DNA of 64,000 nt, from contig CAXBLY010000007.1 of assembly GCA_963976865.1 (NCBI GenBank), positions 1-64,000 on the forward strand, written 5' to 3'. This document shows positions 51,836-61,053 of this stretch, one piece after another. The position numbers were made by a program, and so were the translations under genes. Below the pieces are notes generated by a model, which was not told where the DNA came from, searched no databases, and saw only the letters and a program-made list of their open reading frames with translations. Source of the stretch: UBA1858 sp963976865 (GTDB lineage Bacteria > Pseudomonadota > Gammaproteobacteria > UBA4575). Numbering within the stretch: position 1 is the stretch's first letter; each line of letters begins with the position of its first letter.

Positions 51836-53278
51836 ATGTCCAAATTTGCTCAAGTTATTCCTGTGATTCTGTCAGGTGGGTCTGGCACACGATTGTGGCC
51901 TGTGTCACGAAAATTATATCCCAAGCAATTTATTCCACTGAGAAATAAACGCAGTTTATTTCAGGATACAGTGGCGCGTGTTAATGCCTTAGGCCATGGC
52001 ATTCAATCCCCAATCGTTGTATGTAACGATGAACACCGTTTTATGGCAGCAGAGCAGCTGCGTCAGGAAGGCATAGATAATGCTGACATCGTACTGGAAC
52101 CCATCGGGCGCAACACAGCGCCAGCGATTGCACTGGCGGCATTGTGCGCACAGCAGCGTAGTGGTGATGATGCGATAATTCTGGTACTCCCAGCAGACCA
52201 CATTCTTGATGAGCAGGAAAAATTTAGTCAGGCAATTGAACTGGCAATGAGCCTGAGCGAGCAGGACCAGCTGGTGACTTTTGGTATAAAACCAACACGG
52301 CCAGAAACAGGGTACGGCTATATCAAAGCAGGGGCAGCATTAGCGGACGGTAAAGCCAGTCAGGTGGAGAAGTTTGTCGAGAAACCCAAGCTGGCAAAAG
52401 CCAAAGAATATCTGGAATCGGGGGATTATTCCTGGAATAGCGGCATGTTCATGTTTAAAGCTTCAACGCTAATGACAGAGCTTGCGACACATGAGCCGGA
52501 GATGGCTGCCGGCGTTAAGTCAGCCTATGGTGCTCAGGAAAAAGATCTGGATTTCATTCGTATCGATAAAGACGCATTCGCCGCATGCAAGAGTGAATCT
52601 ATCGATTATGCAGTCATGGAAAATACGGCTAACGCAGCAGTTGTACCTCTCGTCAGTGACTGGAATGATGTTGGCTCATGGCATGCACTGTGGGAGTCAT
52701 CTTCGCGGGATGAGAACAACAATGCCTTAACCGGTGATGTGTTGATAGAAGACTGTCAGGGCTGCTATGTACATAGTTCCAATCGTCTTGTGACAGCAGT
52801 CGGAATGCAGGATGCTGTGATTGTGGAAACTGCTGACGCCGTCATGGTCGCGCCACGCAATCAGTCGCAAAATGTAAAGCAGATTGCAAATGCGCTTAAA
52901 GCCGCGAATAGAGACGAGTCTGAAATACATCGCAAAGTTTACCGCCCATGGGGCAACTACGAATCCATCGATAATGCAGATCGTTTCCAGGTAAAAAGAA
53001 TTACGGTAAAACCAGGTGAGCAATTGTCCTTGCAGAAACATCACCACCGTGCCGAACACTGGATAGTGGTGAATGGAACAGCGGTCGTTACCTGTGATGA
53101 TAAAGAGTTTCTGTTGTCAGAAAATCAGTCCACCTATATACCTATTGGTGCGGTACATCGCCTGGAAAACCCGGGGAAAATTCCTCTGGAATTAATCGAA
53201 GTTCAGTCAGGCACATACCTAGGTGAGGATGACATCGAACGATTTGATGACAGATACGGACGTTCCGATAAAAAATAG
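51836..53278 (+). CDS. manC: Mannose-1-P guanylyltransferase / mannose-6-P isomerase
   Basis: A bifunctional enzyme that converts fructose-6-P to mannose-6-P and mannose-1-P to GDP-mannose. The 480-residue product has an N-terminal nucleotidyltransferase with VILSGGSGTRLWPVSR (GGSGTR at 14-19) and a FVEKP lysine motif, and a C-terminal type II isomerase with LQKHHHRAEHWIVV. Both active sites look complete and length matches AlgA (481). It supplies GDP-mannose for surface glycans, but it is separated from the glycan cluster by the ybe block. A terminator follows it. Confidence 0.93.
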   Translation: MSKFAQVIPVILSGGSGTRLWPVSRKLYPKQFIPLRNKRSLFQDTVARVNALGHGIQSPIVVCNDEHRFMAAEQLRQEGIDNADIVLEPIGRNTAPAIALAALCAQQRSGDDAIILVLPADHILDEQEKFSQAIELAMSLSEQDQLVTFGIKPTRPETGYGYIKAGAALADGKASQVEKFVEKPKLAKAKEYLESGDYSWNSGMFMFKASTLMTELATHEPEMAAGVKSAYGAQEKDLDFIRIDKDAFAACKSESIDYAVMENTANAAVVPLVSDWNDVGSWHALWESSSRDENNNALTGDVLIEDCQGCYVHSSNRLVTAVGMQDAVIVETADAVMVAPRNQSQNVKQIANALKAANRDESEIHRKVYRPWGNYESIDNADRFQVKRITVKPGEQLSLQKHHHRAEHWIVVNGTAVVTCDDKEFLLSENQSTYIPIGAVHRLENPGKIPLELIEVQSGTYLGEDDIERFDDRYGRSDKK

Positions 53279-53294
53279 CCAGGATGTACAAAGA

Positions 53295-53326
53295 AGAAAG
53301 CCCGCGTTATAGACCGCGGGCTTTCT
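53295..53326 (+). terminator. Intrinsic terminator after manC
   Basis: Perfect 12-bp arms AGAAAGCCCGCG and CGCGGGCTTTCT enclose an eight-base loop, 16 bases after the manC stop. The T tract is interrupted (CTTTCTG), so efficiency may be moderate, but the stem is very stable. Confidence 0.8.
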
Positions 53327-53699
53327 GTGTAGGCTCATAAGGAGGTAGCAGTCTGATAAATAGTTCGTGCTATCGTGGTTTCTAAAGTCGCCTAGGAAAA
53401 AATTTTACTCTAGACGGTTTAACTTAAAGCGCACCGATTATATTTATCATTGTTATTAAACTTTTGTGCCTACGTCGTTTAATCACAATTATCTGCTACG
53501 GTGTTTACATTACTCTTATTGCCTGCATACTTCAAAAAGAACAATTTTATATCGCTTATTGATGTACTTGATGAGTCACTGCTTGAGTAATCGATAGAGC
53601 TTAATTCTAACTACATGTATCTGGCAGATTTTTGTTACTATTGTGCCGCAATAGCCCGGGAACATTCTGAAAGAAAAAGTCTAATAATTAATCAATTCT
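53327..53699. other. 373-base spacer before leuS with no recognised gene
   Basis: No open frame of note, repeat or RNA gene was recognised. The AAGGAGGT at 53339-53346 looks like a perfect ribosome binding site but has no start codon at a usable distance. A leuS promoter must lie here, but no convincing hexamer pair was found. No T-box or attenuator-like pair of hairpins was seen. Confidence 0.4.
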
Positions 53700-56159
53700 A
53701 TGAACGAAGAATATCTACCTCACGAGATAGAGGCTGAGGTACAGTCGCGGTGGCAGCATTCCAATACTTTTCAAGCGGTTGAGGATGAAAGCAGAGAAAA
53801 ATTCTACTGTCTTTCCATGTTTCCCTATCCAAGTGGACGTCTGCATATGGGGCACGTGCGCAATTACACCATTGGCGATGTAATCAGTCGCTATCAGCGC
53901 ATGCAGGGCAAGAACGTGATGCAGCCAATGGGTTGGGACGCGTTTGGCCTGCCTGCTGAGAATGCTGCACTGAAAAATAAAGTGCCACCGGCAAAATGGA
54001 CCCATGAAAATATTGACTACATGCGTGGTCAGTTACAGCGCCTGGGGTTTGCGTATGACTGGGATCGAGAACTTGCCACGTGTACTCCGGAATATTACAA
54101 GTGGGAGCAGTGGCTGTTTACACGCCTGTTTGAAAAAGGCCTGGTCTATAAAAAGAAATCCATCGTCAACTGGGATCCAGTCGATCAGACAGTACTTGCC
54201 AACGAACAGGTGATAGATGGACGAGGCTGGCGTTCCGGTGAACTGGTGGAACGTCGTGAAATATCCCAATGGTTTTTGAGGATCACCCAGTATGCGGATG
54301 AATTACTGGAGTGTGTGAAACAGCTGGATGGCTGGCCAGAACAGGTTCAGGTGATGCAGCAGAACTGGATTGGCCGCTCTGAAGGTCTGCAGTTTTCGTT
54401 TGATGTCGAAGGTGGGCTGCCATCTATGCAGGTGTATACTACGCGCCCGGACACGCTGATGGGTGTCAGTTATGTAGCTATTGCCTCTGAGCATGAGCTT
54501 GCCACCATTGCTGCAAAAGATAACCCGGACGTCGCCAGCTTTATCGAAAAATGTAAACAGCGAAAAGTAGCAGAAGCAGAAATTAATACGGCGGAAAAAG
54601 AAGGGGTGGACACAGGTTTATTTGCCCTGCATCCGATTACAAATGAAAAGCTTCCGATCTGGATCGCAAATTTTGTACTGATTGAATATGGCACCGGCGC
54701 CGTCATGAGTGTTCCTGCCCATGATCAACGCGACTGGGAGTTTGCACGCAAGTATGGGCTGCCCATTCAGCAGGTTATCGTCCCTGAAGAGACTGCGTTA
54801 TCAAGTGATGTCAGCCAGCAGGCCTACACTGATAAAGGTGTGCTGAAAGCTTCCGGTGAATGGGACGGACTAACCTCTGAGCAGGCTTTCACAGCGATAT
54901 CCGAAAAAATTGAAGCCGATCAACGTGGTGAGCGTACCGTCAATTACCGATTGCGTGACTGGGGTATCTCGCGTCAGCGTTACTGGGGTTGTCCCATCCC
55001 GATGATTTACTGTGATGACTGTGGTGCGGTCGCAGTGCCAGAATCAGATTTACCAGTTAGACTGCCTGAGAATGTTGAAGTCACAGGTGCGGGGTCACCC
55101 TTGGCAACCATGCCGGAATTTGTCGATGTGGCTTGTCCCAAATGCAGTAAACCGGCCAAACGTGAAACAGATACCTTCGATACTTTCTTTGAATCAAGCT
55201 GGTATTACGCGCGTTACTGCAGTGTAGATAATAAAGACAAAATGCTGGATGAGCGTGCCAATTACTGGCTGCCAGTCGATCAGTATGTGGGCGGAATTGA
55301 GCATGCTGTACTGCATTTGCTGTATGCACGTTTCTTTCATAAATTAATGCGTGATGAGGGGCTGATAAGTTCTGACGAGCCTTTTACAAATCTGCTTACC
55401 CAGGGCATGGTGTTAAAAGACGGCACTAAAATGTCCAAGTCGAAGGGCAACACAGTGGACCCGGAGCAGCTGATTGAAAAATTTGGTGCAGATACGGTTC
55501 GTCTGTTCACCATGTTTGCCGCACCACCGGACAATTCTCTGGAATGGATTGATACTGGTGTCGATGGTTCAGCACGCTTCCTCAAAAAATTGTGGCGCTT
55601 TGTCTACCTTCATTTGCAGGCGAATGCATCTGTACCTGTGGCAATTAACATGGCTGAGTTAAACGCCGCGCAAAAAGAATTGCGTAATAAAATTCATAGT
55701 ACGATTAAAAAAGTCAGTGATGATATTGGTCGTCGGTATACTTTCAACACAGCTATTGCTGCGAATATGGAATTGCTAAACGATCTGTCAGCATTAAAAG
55801 AACAGGATGAAAAAGATCGCGCAGTGATACGAGAGGGAATTGAAGCGATTGTACTGATGCTGTCTCCGATTGTTCCGCATATATGCTCGGATCTATGGGG
55901 CGCTTTAGGTCATTCAAGCGACATTGAAAATCACCCCTGGCCTAAACATGATGAGCAGGCACTGGTTCGTGATACGTTGGAGTTAATGGTTCAGGTGAAT
56001 GGAAAGTTACGTGATAAGATTCATGTTGCTGCAGACGCATCTGACGAACATATCAAGACAACCGCGCTTGATAGTGAGAAAATCCAGAATCATATTAAAC
56101 AACAGCCAGTTAAAAAGATCATTGTCGTAAAAGGTCGGCTGGTCAATATTGTTGTCTAG
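53700..56159 (+). CDS. leuS: Leucyl-tRNA synthetase
   Basis: LeuRS charges tRNA-Leu and edits misactivated amino acids. The 819-residue product begins MNEEYLPHEIEAEVQSRWQ, has the HIGH-type motif HMGH at 49-52, the CP1 editing domain with TTRPDTLMGVSYVAIA, and KMSKSKGNTVDP, the KMSKS loop. DTFFESSWYYARY is also conserved. No truncation is seen. LptE follows, as in most gammaproteobacteria. Confidence 0.98.
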   Translation: MNEEYLPHEIEAEVQSRWQHSNTFQAVEDESREKFYCLSMFPYPSGRLHMGHVRNYTIGDVISRYQRMQGKNVMQPMGWDAFGLPAENAALKNKVPPAKWTHENIDYMRGQLQRLGFAYDWDRELATCTPEYYKWEQWLFTRLFEKGLVYKKKSIVNWDPVDQTVLANEQVIDGRGWRSGELVERREISQWFLRITQYADELLECVKQLDGWPEQVQVMQQNWIGRSEGLQFSFDVEGGLPSMQVYTTRPDTLMGVSYVAIASEHELATIAAKDNPDVASFIEKCKQRKVAEAEINTAEKEGVDTGLFALHPITNEKLPIWIANFVLIEYGTGAVMSVPAHDQRDWEFARKYGLPIQQVIVPEETALSSDVSQQAYTDKGVLKASGEWDGLTSEQAFTAISEKIEADQRGERTVNYRLRDWGISRQRYWGCPIPMIYCDDCGAVAVPESDLPVRLPENVEVTGAGSPLATMPEFVDVACPKCSKPAKRETDTFDTFFESSWYYARYCSVDNKDKMLDERANYWLPVDQYVGGIEHAVLHLLYARFFHKLMRDEGLISSDEPFTNLLTQGMVLKDGTKMSKSKGNTVDPEQLIEKFGADTVRLFTMFAAPPDNSLEWIDTGVDGSARFLKKLWRFVYLHLQANASVPVAINMAELNAAQKELRNKIHSTIKKVSDDIGRRYTFNTAIAANMELLNDLSALKEQDEKDRAVIREGIEAIVLMLSPIVPHICSDLWGALGHSSDIENHPWPKHDEQALVRDTLELMVQVNGKLRDKIHVAADASDEHIKTTALDSEKIQNHIKQQPVKKIIVVKGRLVNIVV

Positions 56160-56169
56160 GAGAAATCAA

Positions 56170-56685
56170 GTGAATAAATTAAAGCTACTGATAATTGTTA
56201 CAGCATTGGCAGTCGTATCGGGTTGTGGTTATCGTTTAGCAGGTAAAGCCGATCTTGATCCGGTATTTGAAAGCACCCATGTCAGTTATCAGGGTCGAGG
56301 CAATGCAATGGCAAAATTGATAGAGAAGCAACTGGAAGTTAATCAGTATCAGTTAGTCAGTGCCGAGAAAGCCACCGCATTGGTTGAGGTGCTGTATGAA
56401 ACGACGGATAGAGAAATTCTTTCTGTCGATGAAGATGGCAAAGTCCGTGAATATGAATTGATTCTGAGTGTTGGTGTAGACGTCAAGGATTCCGAAGGCA
56501 AGAAACTGATGCGCAGTCAGGAAATACGTCTCACAAGAGACTTTCTTTTTGATATAAATGACGTGCTAGGGAAGGGTAGCGAAGAGCAGGCTATCTACCA
56601 GGAAATGCGTGCAGATGCAGCTCGTTTAGTTTTATATCGACTACAGGCCGTTTCACTGGAAGCAGAAGAGAAAACTGAAGAGTAG
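56170..56685 (+). CDS. lptE: LPS-assembly lipoprotein LptE
   Basis: LptE plugs the LptD barrel in the outer membrane during lipopolysaccharide insertion. I start it at GTG 56170, ten bases after leuS, with AGGAGA seven bases upstream. This gives a signal peptide of 18 residues and a lipobox VSGC with Cys19 as the lipidated residue, followed by GYRLAG. The mature part is 153 residues. The pattern ADAARLVLYRLQAV near the C-terminus is typical. It is followed by a convergent gene on the other strand. Confidence 0.9.
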   Translation: MNKLKLLIIVTALAVVSGCGYRLAGKADLDPVFESTHVSYQGRGNAMAKLIEKQLEVNQYQLVSAEKATALVEVLYETTDREILSVDEDGKVREYELILSVGVDVKDSEGKKLMRSQEIRLTRDFLFDINDVLGKGSEEQAIYQEMRADAARLVLYRLQAVSLEAEEKTEE

Positions 56686-56740
56686 AAAATTCAGAATTTC
56701 GCATGAGCTGGTAAATCAGTGTTCTATTCTTAATGGCTGC

Positions 56741-56760
56741 ATTCGCGTTGTCACGGGAAT
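56741..56760. repeat. Degenerate dRS3-like palindrome
   Basis: The sequence is ATTCGCGTTGTCACGGGAAT, one base from the ATTCCCGTTGTCACGGGAAT copies found at 61.5-62.1 kb. It lies between the convergent ends of lptE and the reductase gene, where it could also form a weak hairpin terminator. Confidence 0.6.
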
Positions 56761-56777
56761 GCCGTAAAAATACCTGA

Positions 56778-57653
56778 TTAACTATTCTCAAGAATAATTT
56801 TGGCGATCGCCGATGAATCCAATTCACCATCGCCTTGCTCAAGCAAAGCTTGCAGGTAATGATCAGACAACTCAGTGCCCGGTAACTTTATGGAATTTTT
56901 CTCAGCACTTTTTAGTGCAATGCGTATATCTTTGGCATGTAATTTTGTTTTAAACCCGGGAACATAATTATCATCGAGCACACGTTGGCCGTGCAGTTCA
57001 AGTACACGGCTGTAAGCGAAGCCCCCCAATAAAGCATCTCTTACTTTCGCGGGGTCTACACCGCTGCTGCGCGCCAGCAAGTATGCTTCAGCCACGGATA
57101 CCACCGTTTGTGCCGCGACCAGATTATTGCAGGCCTTGGTGACTTGTCCGGCGCCTGATTCACCGACATGAATGATATTTTTGCCCAGACATTCAAAAAC
57201 AGGCAGGGCGCGTTCAAAATCTTTTGCTTCTCCGCCCACCATAATAGACAGTGTCGCGGCGATAGCGCCTACCTCGCCACCAGAGACCGGTGCGTCCAGC
57301 ATACTTGCACCTGCCTTGGAAAACTGAATGGCCATGTTTCGTGTGGATTCCGGTGAGATTGTGCTCATGTCAATCACCAGAGAACCGGGCTGGATCCCAT
57401 GAATAGCCCCGTGTGGCCCGATCAGGACTTCTTCAACATCAGGTGTGTCTGATACACAGGAAATCACGATACTTGAGGCTTCGGCCAATGCGGCTGGTGA
57501 GGCGAATACCTCAATATTATCGGTTTTCAATGTTTCTATGCTTGCCTTGCGGCGTGCGTAAACATTGACTCTGTGCCTGGCCCTGGCCAGGTTCTCGACC
57601 ATGGCAGTACCCATAATGCCAAGTCCGATATATCCCACTTTTTCTGTATGCAT
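56778..57653 (-). CDS. 3-hydroxyisobutyrate dehydrogenase family reductase (GarR/GlxR-like)
   Basis: A 291-residue NAD(P)-dependent beta-hydroxyacid dehydrogenase, closest in pattern to tartronate semialdehyde reductases. I start it at ATG 57653 (MHTEKVGYIGLGIMG) because earlier in-frame starts add an unrelated extension. GLGIMG (10-15), DAPVSGGEVGA near 118 and the catalytic lysine in TKACNNLVAAQT near 165 are present. It is inserted on the opposite strand between lptE and holA. Neighbours do not reveal the substrate. Confidence 0.85.
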   Translation of the reverse strand: MHTEKVGYIGLGIMGTAMVENLARARHRVNVYARRKASIETLKTDNIEVFASPAALAEASSIVISCVSDTPDVEEVLIGPHGAIHGIQPGSLVIDMSTISPESTRNMAIQFSKAGASMLDAPVSGGEVGAIAATLSIMVGGEAKDFERALPVFECLGKNIIHVGESGAGQVTKACNNLVAAQTVVSVAEAYLLARSSGVDPAKVRDALLGGFAYSRVLELHGQRVLDDNYVPGFKTKLHAKDIRIALKSAEKNSIKLPGTELSDHYLQALLEQGDGELDSSAIAKIILENS

Positions 57654-57665
57654 AAACCTAATATG

Positions 57666-57702
57666 TTGATTAATAAGCGTTAAAACACGTATATAATATA
57701 CG
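57666..57702. promoter_or_regulatory. Divergent promoter region with palindrome CGTATAT-A-ATATACG
   Basis: The 69-base gap between holA and the divergent reductase holds the 15-base palindrome at 57688-57702, which includes TATAAT (57692-57697) on the holA strand. A TTAATA (57670-57675) 16 bases upstream makes a possible promoter. The symmetry means a -10-like hexamer also exists on the other strand. Function as a shared promoter or operator is inference. Confidence 0.4.
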
Positions 57703-57722
57703 AAACTGAACCACACTTTATA

Positions 57723-58730
57723 TTGTTAAATACGGACGAATTTTTGGACCTAAACGTACAGCAGTTGAGCGATCATTTAGACAGGACACTTGCGCCTGTT
57801 TATCTGGTGTCCGGCGATGAGCCGTTACAAAGCGAGGAATCATTGACTCGGATTCGTGCTAAAGCGCGCGAACAGGGCTATGTAGAAAGACAGGTTTTGT
57901 ATGTTGAACGTAGTTTTGACTGGTCTCAGGTAACGGAACAGAGTAGTAATATGTCCCTGTTTGGGGATAAGAAAATACTTGAACTACGTTTGCCCAGTGG
58001 CAAACCTGGCTTGCCTGGTGGAAAAGCCCTGCAACAGTATTGTGAACATCTGCCTGAAGATGTGCTGTTAATAATTCAAAGCGGAAAAATTGAAAAAGCC
58101 ACATTGAAATCAAAATGGGTACAGGCAATTTCTCATGCCGGTGTGTTTATGCGTATCTGGCCGCTTACCGGGACTGATCTGGTACGCTGGGTGCAGGCGC
58201 GTCTGAAGTCTGAAGGGTTATCTGATGATCGTCAGACAGCAGAGTATATTGCGTCGCGAGTCGAAGGAAATATGCTGGCAGCGGCTCAGGAAATCGAAAA
58301 AATGGCCTTGCTGTCACTGGATAGTGACACTGGCGACTCAAGTCAGCCCTGGGTATCTAGCCAGACCAGATACACGGTCTTTGATCTGGTCGATACAATT
58401 CTGAATGGGCAGAGAAATAAAGTGATAAAAATTCTGGGCCAATTACAAAAAGAATCTTTTGCCCCCAATCTGGTCTTATGGGGCCTGGCTGAGTTGGTGC
58501 GTGCGGTTATCTACACTTCAACACAAAAACGTGGGCAGTCTAAAGGTGTGCAGAATGCATTTTTCTATAATAAGCGCAATCAGCTTGGTGCACACGCAAA
58601 CAAATTTAATCGCGAACAACTTTATACTTTGCTAATGAAATGCGGGCAGGTAGATCAAATGATAAAAGGCCGTGCAAGTGGTGATGTCTGGCAATCTTTC
58701 ACAGATGTTGCATTAAAACTGGCGCGATAA
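57723..58730 (+). CDS. holA: DNA polymerase III delta subunit
   Basis: HolA opens the beta clamp during clamp loading. The 335-residue product has APVYLVSGDEPLQSEES near 25, as in the family, and the later RVEGNMLAAAQEIEKMALL. Start is uncertain: TTG 57723 and TTG 57744 are both in frame, and the latter has a GGACGA site and an N-terminus closer to E. coli HolA. Location downstream of leuS-lptE, with the reductase inserted, supports the call. Confidence 0.93.
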   Translation: MLNTDEFLDLNVQQLSDHLDRTLAPVYLVSGDEPLQSEESLTRIRAKAREQGYVERQVLYVERSFDWSQVTEQSSNMSLFGDKKILELRLPSGKPGLPGGKALQQYCEHLPEDVLLIIQSGKIEKATLKSKWVQAISHAGVFMRIWPLTGTDLVRWVQARLKSEGLSDDRQTAEYIASRVEGNMLAAAQEIEKMALLSLDSDTGDSSQPWVSSQTRYTVFDLVDTILNGQRNKVIKILGQLQKESFAPNLVLWGLAELVRAVIYTSTQKRGQSKGVQNAFFYNKRNQLGAHANKFNREQLYTLLMKCGQVDQMIKGRASGDVWQSFTDVALKLAR

Positions 58731-58743
58731 TCAGGGAAATATA

Positions 58744-60021
58744 ATGGCAGCAACACAGCAAGAACTTTCAGTGAAACAATATATGCTTGGTTTGGGTGAG
58801 CAGGCGAGTAATGCCGCGCGCCAGATGTCGGCAGCATCGACGGCTAGCAAGAATAATGCGCTTAATTTTCTGGCTGACCTATTGTTAGCACAGCAAGACA
58901 AGTTAATAAAAGTCAATCAGCTCGATTTACAGGCGGGCAAGGAACGTGGGCTGGAAGCGGCGTTACTCGATCGTCTGGAATTAACGCCTGCACGAATCCA
59001 ATCAATGGCAGATGGTCTCAAGCAGATTGCCAGCCTGCAGGATCCGGTAGGTGAAGTATCTGACCTGGCGTCAAGACCTTCAGGTATTCAGGTAGGTAAA
59101 ATGCGAGTGCCTCTGGGTGTGATCGGAATCATTTATGAATCACGTCCCAATGTCACAGCAGATGCAGCAGGCTTATGTCTGAAGTCCGGGAATGCCGTGA
59201 TATTGCGTGGTGGTTCAGAAGCGATTCACTCCAACCGTGCTATCGGCGACTACATACAGCAGGCGCTGTCCATGGCCGGGTTGCCTGAAGCGGCTGTGCA
59301 AGTGGTAGAAATGACAGACCGTGCAGCGGTGAATGAACTGTTGCGTATGGATCGCTATGTCAGTGTAATCATTCCACGTGGCGGGAAAGGGCTGATTGAG
59401 CGAGTCACATCAGAATCTACTATTCCGGTGATTAAACACCTGGATGGTAATTGCCATGTTTACATAGATAAAGATTTCGACAATGAAAAAGCAATAGCAA
59501 TTTCCGTGAATTCCAAAACGCATCGTTATGGTGTTTGTAATGCAATGGAAACATTGCTGGTGCATAAAGATGTTGCAGCCAAAGTGTTGCCGCAGTTGGA
59601 AGCCGAATATGCACATCATCAGGTTGAACTGAGAGGATGTAAAAAAACCAAAGCCATTCTTTCTGGTATTAAGGATGCAGCAGAACAGGATTGGGGCGAA
59701 GAGTATTTAGCGCCAGTGCTTGCAATTAAAGTTGTTGAAAGTGTCGACGAGGCAATTGATCATATTGAAAAGTATGGTTCACATCATACTGATGTCATCG
59801 TGACTGAAAACTACACCACTGCACAAAGATTTTTACGTGAGGTGGATTCCAGTTCGGTGATGGTAAATGCCTCGTCACGTTTTGCGGATGGATTTGAATA
59901 TGGTCTGGGTGCCGAGATTGGCATCAGCACAGACAAATTACATGCACGTGGTCCTGTTGGACTGGAAGGGTTGACCACGCAAAAATTCATAGTCTACGGA
60001 GACGGAAATATACGTGAGTGA
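58744..60021 (+). CDS. proA: Gamma-glutamyl phosphate reductase
   Basis: ProA makes glutamate-5-semialdehyde in proline synthesis. The 425-residue aldehyde-dehydrogenase-fold protein has MRVPLGVIGIIYESRPNV near 120, the GGSEAIHSN segment, and the catalytic cysteine in HRYGVCNAMETLL near 255. Its TGA overlaps the GTG start of nadD by eight bases. proB is not in the window. Confidence 0.97.
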   Translation: MAATQQELSVKQYMLGLGEQASNAARQMSAASTASKNNALNFLADLLLAQQDKLIKVNQLDLQAGKERGLEAALLDRLELTPARIQSMADGLKQIASLQDPVGEVSDLASRPSGIQVGKMRVPLGVIGIIYESRPNVTADAAGLCLKSGNAVILRGGSEAIHSNRAIGDYIQQALSMAGLPEAAVQVVEMTDRAAVNELLRMDRYVSVIIPRGGKGLIERVTSESTIPVIKHLDGNCHVYIDKDFDNEKAIAISVNSKTHRYGVCNAMETLLVHKDVAAKVLPQLEAEYAHHQVELRGCKKTKAILSGIKDAAEQDWGEEYLAPVLAIKVVESVDEAIDHIEKYGSHHTDVIVTENYTTAQRFLREVDSSSVMVNASSRFADGFEYGLGAEIGISTDKLHARGPVGLEGLTTQKFIVYGDGNIRE

Positions 60022-60673
60022 TGCTAAAGCCAGGATAGGCATATTAGGCGGTTCGTTTGATCCCATACACTTTGGACATGTTAAACCCAGTCTGCAGCTG
60101 GCAGAAAAGTTTCATCTGCAATCGATAAGATTAATTCCCTGTAAAACTTCTCCTTTTAAAGACGTTACATTTGCTTCTGCGCAACATCGCTGGAATATGG
60201 TTTCCATTATTGCCGGGAGTAGCGAGTTATTTGAAGCAGATGCGAGAGAGCTGGAGCGAAATACACCCTCCTATACCTATGACACGCTGAAAGAAATAGC
60301 ACAGGAAGTATCAAGTGACACAACATTGTTCTGGATAATGGGAGAGGATGCCCTGCCAGACTTTCCACGCTGGTATCAGGCGGAAAAAATAATGCAGTTA
60401 TGTCATGTGCTGGTTATGCGCCGGCCTGGATATGATGCATCTGATGCTATAGAAACCAATCCATGGTTCAAGACATATATATGTGCTGATAAAAATAAAC
60501 TGGAAGAAAAACAATGCGGCTATATTTACAGGACGGATGTAGAACTGTTTGATATTTCATCCACGCAAATTCGTGACACAGTTCATGCCGGCGATCAACC
60601 CAGATTTTTGATGCCGGGTGGTGTATGGAATTACATTAAAAGAAATAATCTGTATCAGGAAAAGGTTAACTGA
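60014..60673 (+). CDS. nadD: Nicotinate-nucleotide adenylyltransferase
   Basis: NadD adenylates nicotinate mononucleotide in NAD synthesis. The 219-residue product has the nucleotidyltransferase signature GILGGSFDPIHFGH (H19 and H22) and the C-terminal ISSTQIRD loop. Start is GTG 60014 inside the end of proA. The order proA-nadD-rsfS-rlmH is common in gammaproteobacteria. Confidence 0.96.
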   Translation: MSDAKARIGILGGSFDPIHFGHVKPSLQLAEKFHLQSIRLIPCKTSPFKDVTFASAQHRWNMVSIIAGSSELFEADARELERNTPSYTYDTLKEIAQEVSSDTTLFWIMGEDALPDFPRWYQAEKIMQLCHVLVMRRPGYDASDAIETNPWFKTYICADKNKLEEKQCGYIYRTDVELFDISSTQIRDTVHAGDQPRFLMPGGVWNYIKRNNLYQEKVN

Positions 60674-60700
60674 GTTTTTTTAACATCAATAGGAGAAAAT

Positions 60701-61045
60701 GTGGAATTAAAGAAATTACATAAATTAGTTATCGAAGCGCTGGAAGATGTAAAGGGCAACGATTTGGTCAGTGTCGATATGCGAGGAAAGATTGATATCA
60801 TCGACATGATGGTGATCGCCAGTGGAACCTCCGACCGTCATGTACAGGCACTGGCTGACAATGTTGTCGAAAAAGCCAAAAAAGCAGGTGCAACGGTAGT
60901 CGGTGTGGAAAAAGACCGGTCGTGGGTATTGATAGATTTATACGACATTATTGTTCACGTCATGTTGCCAGAGGCGCGCGAATTTTATAATTTAGAAAAA
61001 TTATGGCAATTAAATATACCTGCTGAGAAAACTCAAACAGTGTAA
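60701..61045 (+). CDS. rsfS: Ribosomal silencing factor RsfS
   Basis: RsfS binds L14 and blocks subunit joining when nutrients are short. The 114-residue product has KGNDLVSVDMRGKIDIIDMM, ASGTSDRHVQALADNV and the W-x-L-I-D-L-Y-D-I-I-V-H pattern of the DUF143 fold. Start is GTG behind AGGAG. It follows nadD by 27 bases and precedes rlmH by eight. Confidence 0.95.
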   Translation: MELKKLHKLVIEALEDVKGNDLVSVDMRGKIDIIDMMVIASGTSDRHVQALADNVVEKAKKAGATVVGVEKDRSWVLIDLYDIIVHVMLPEAREFYNLEKLWQLNIPAEKTQTV

Positions 61046-61053
61046 TTTTATTT

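Noticed and set aside
53339..53346. AAGGAGGT ribosome binding site for a small gene
   Set aside because: No ATG, GTG or TTG at a usable distance opens a frame of meaningful length.
53339..53352. ops/JUMPstart element for RfaH near GGAGGTAGC
   Set aside because: Only part of the GGCGGTAGCGTG consensus matches and no glycan operon follows; leuS does. None was found before the glycan genes either.
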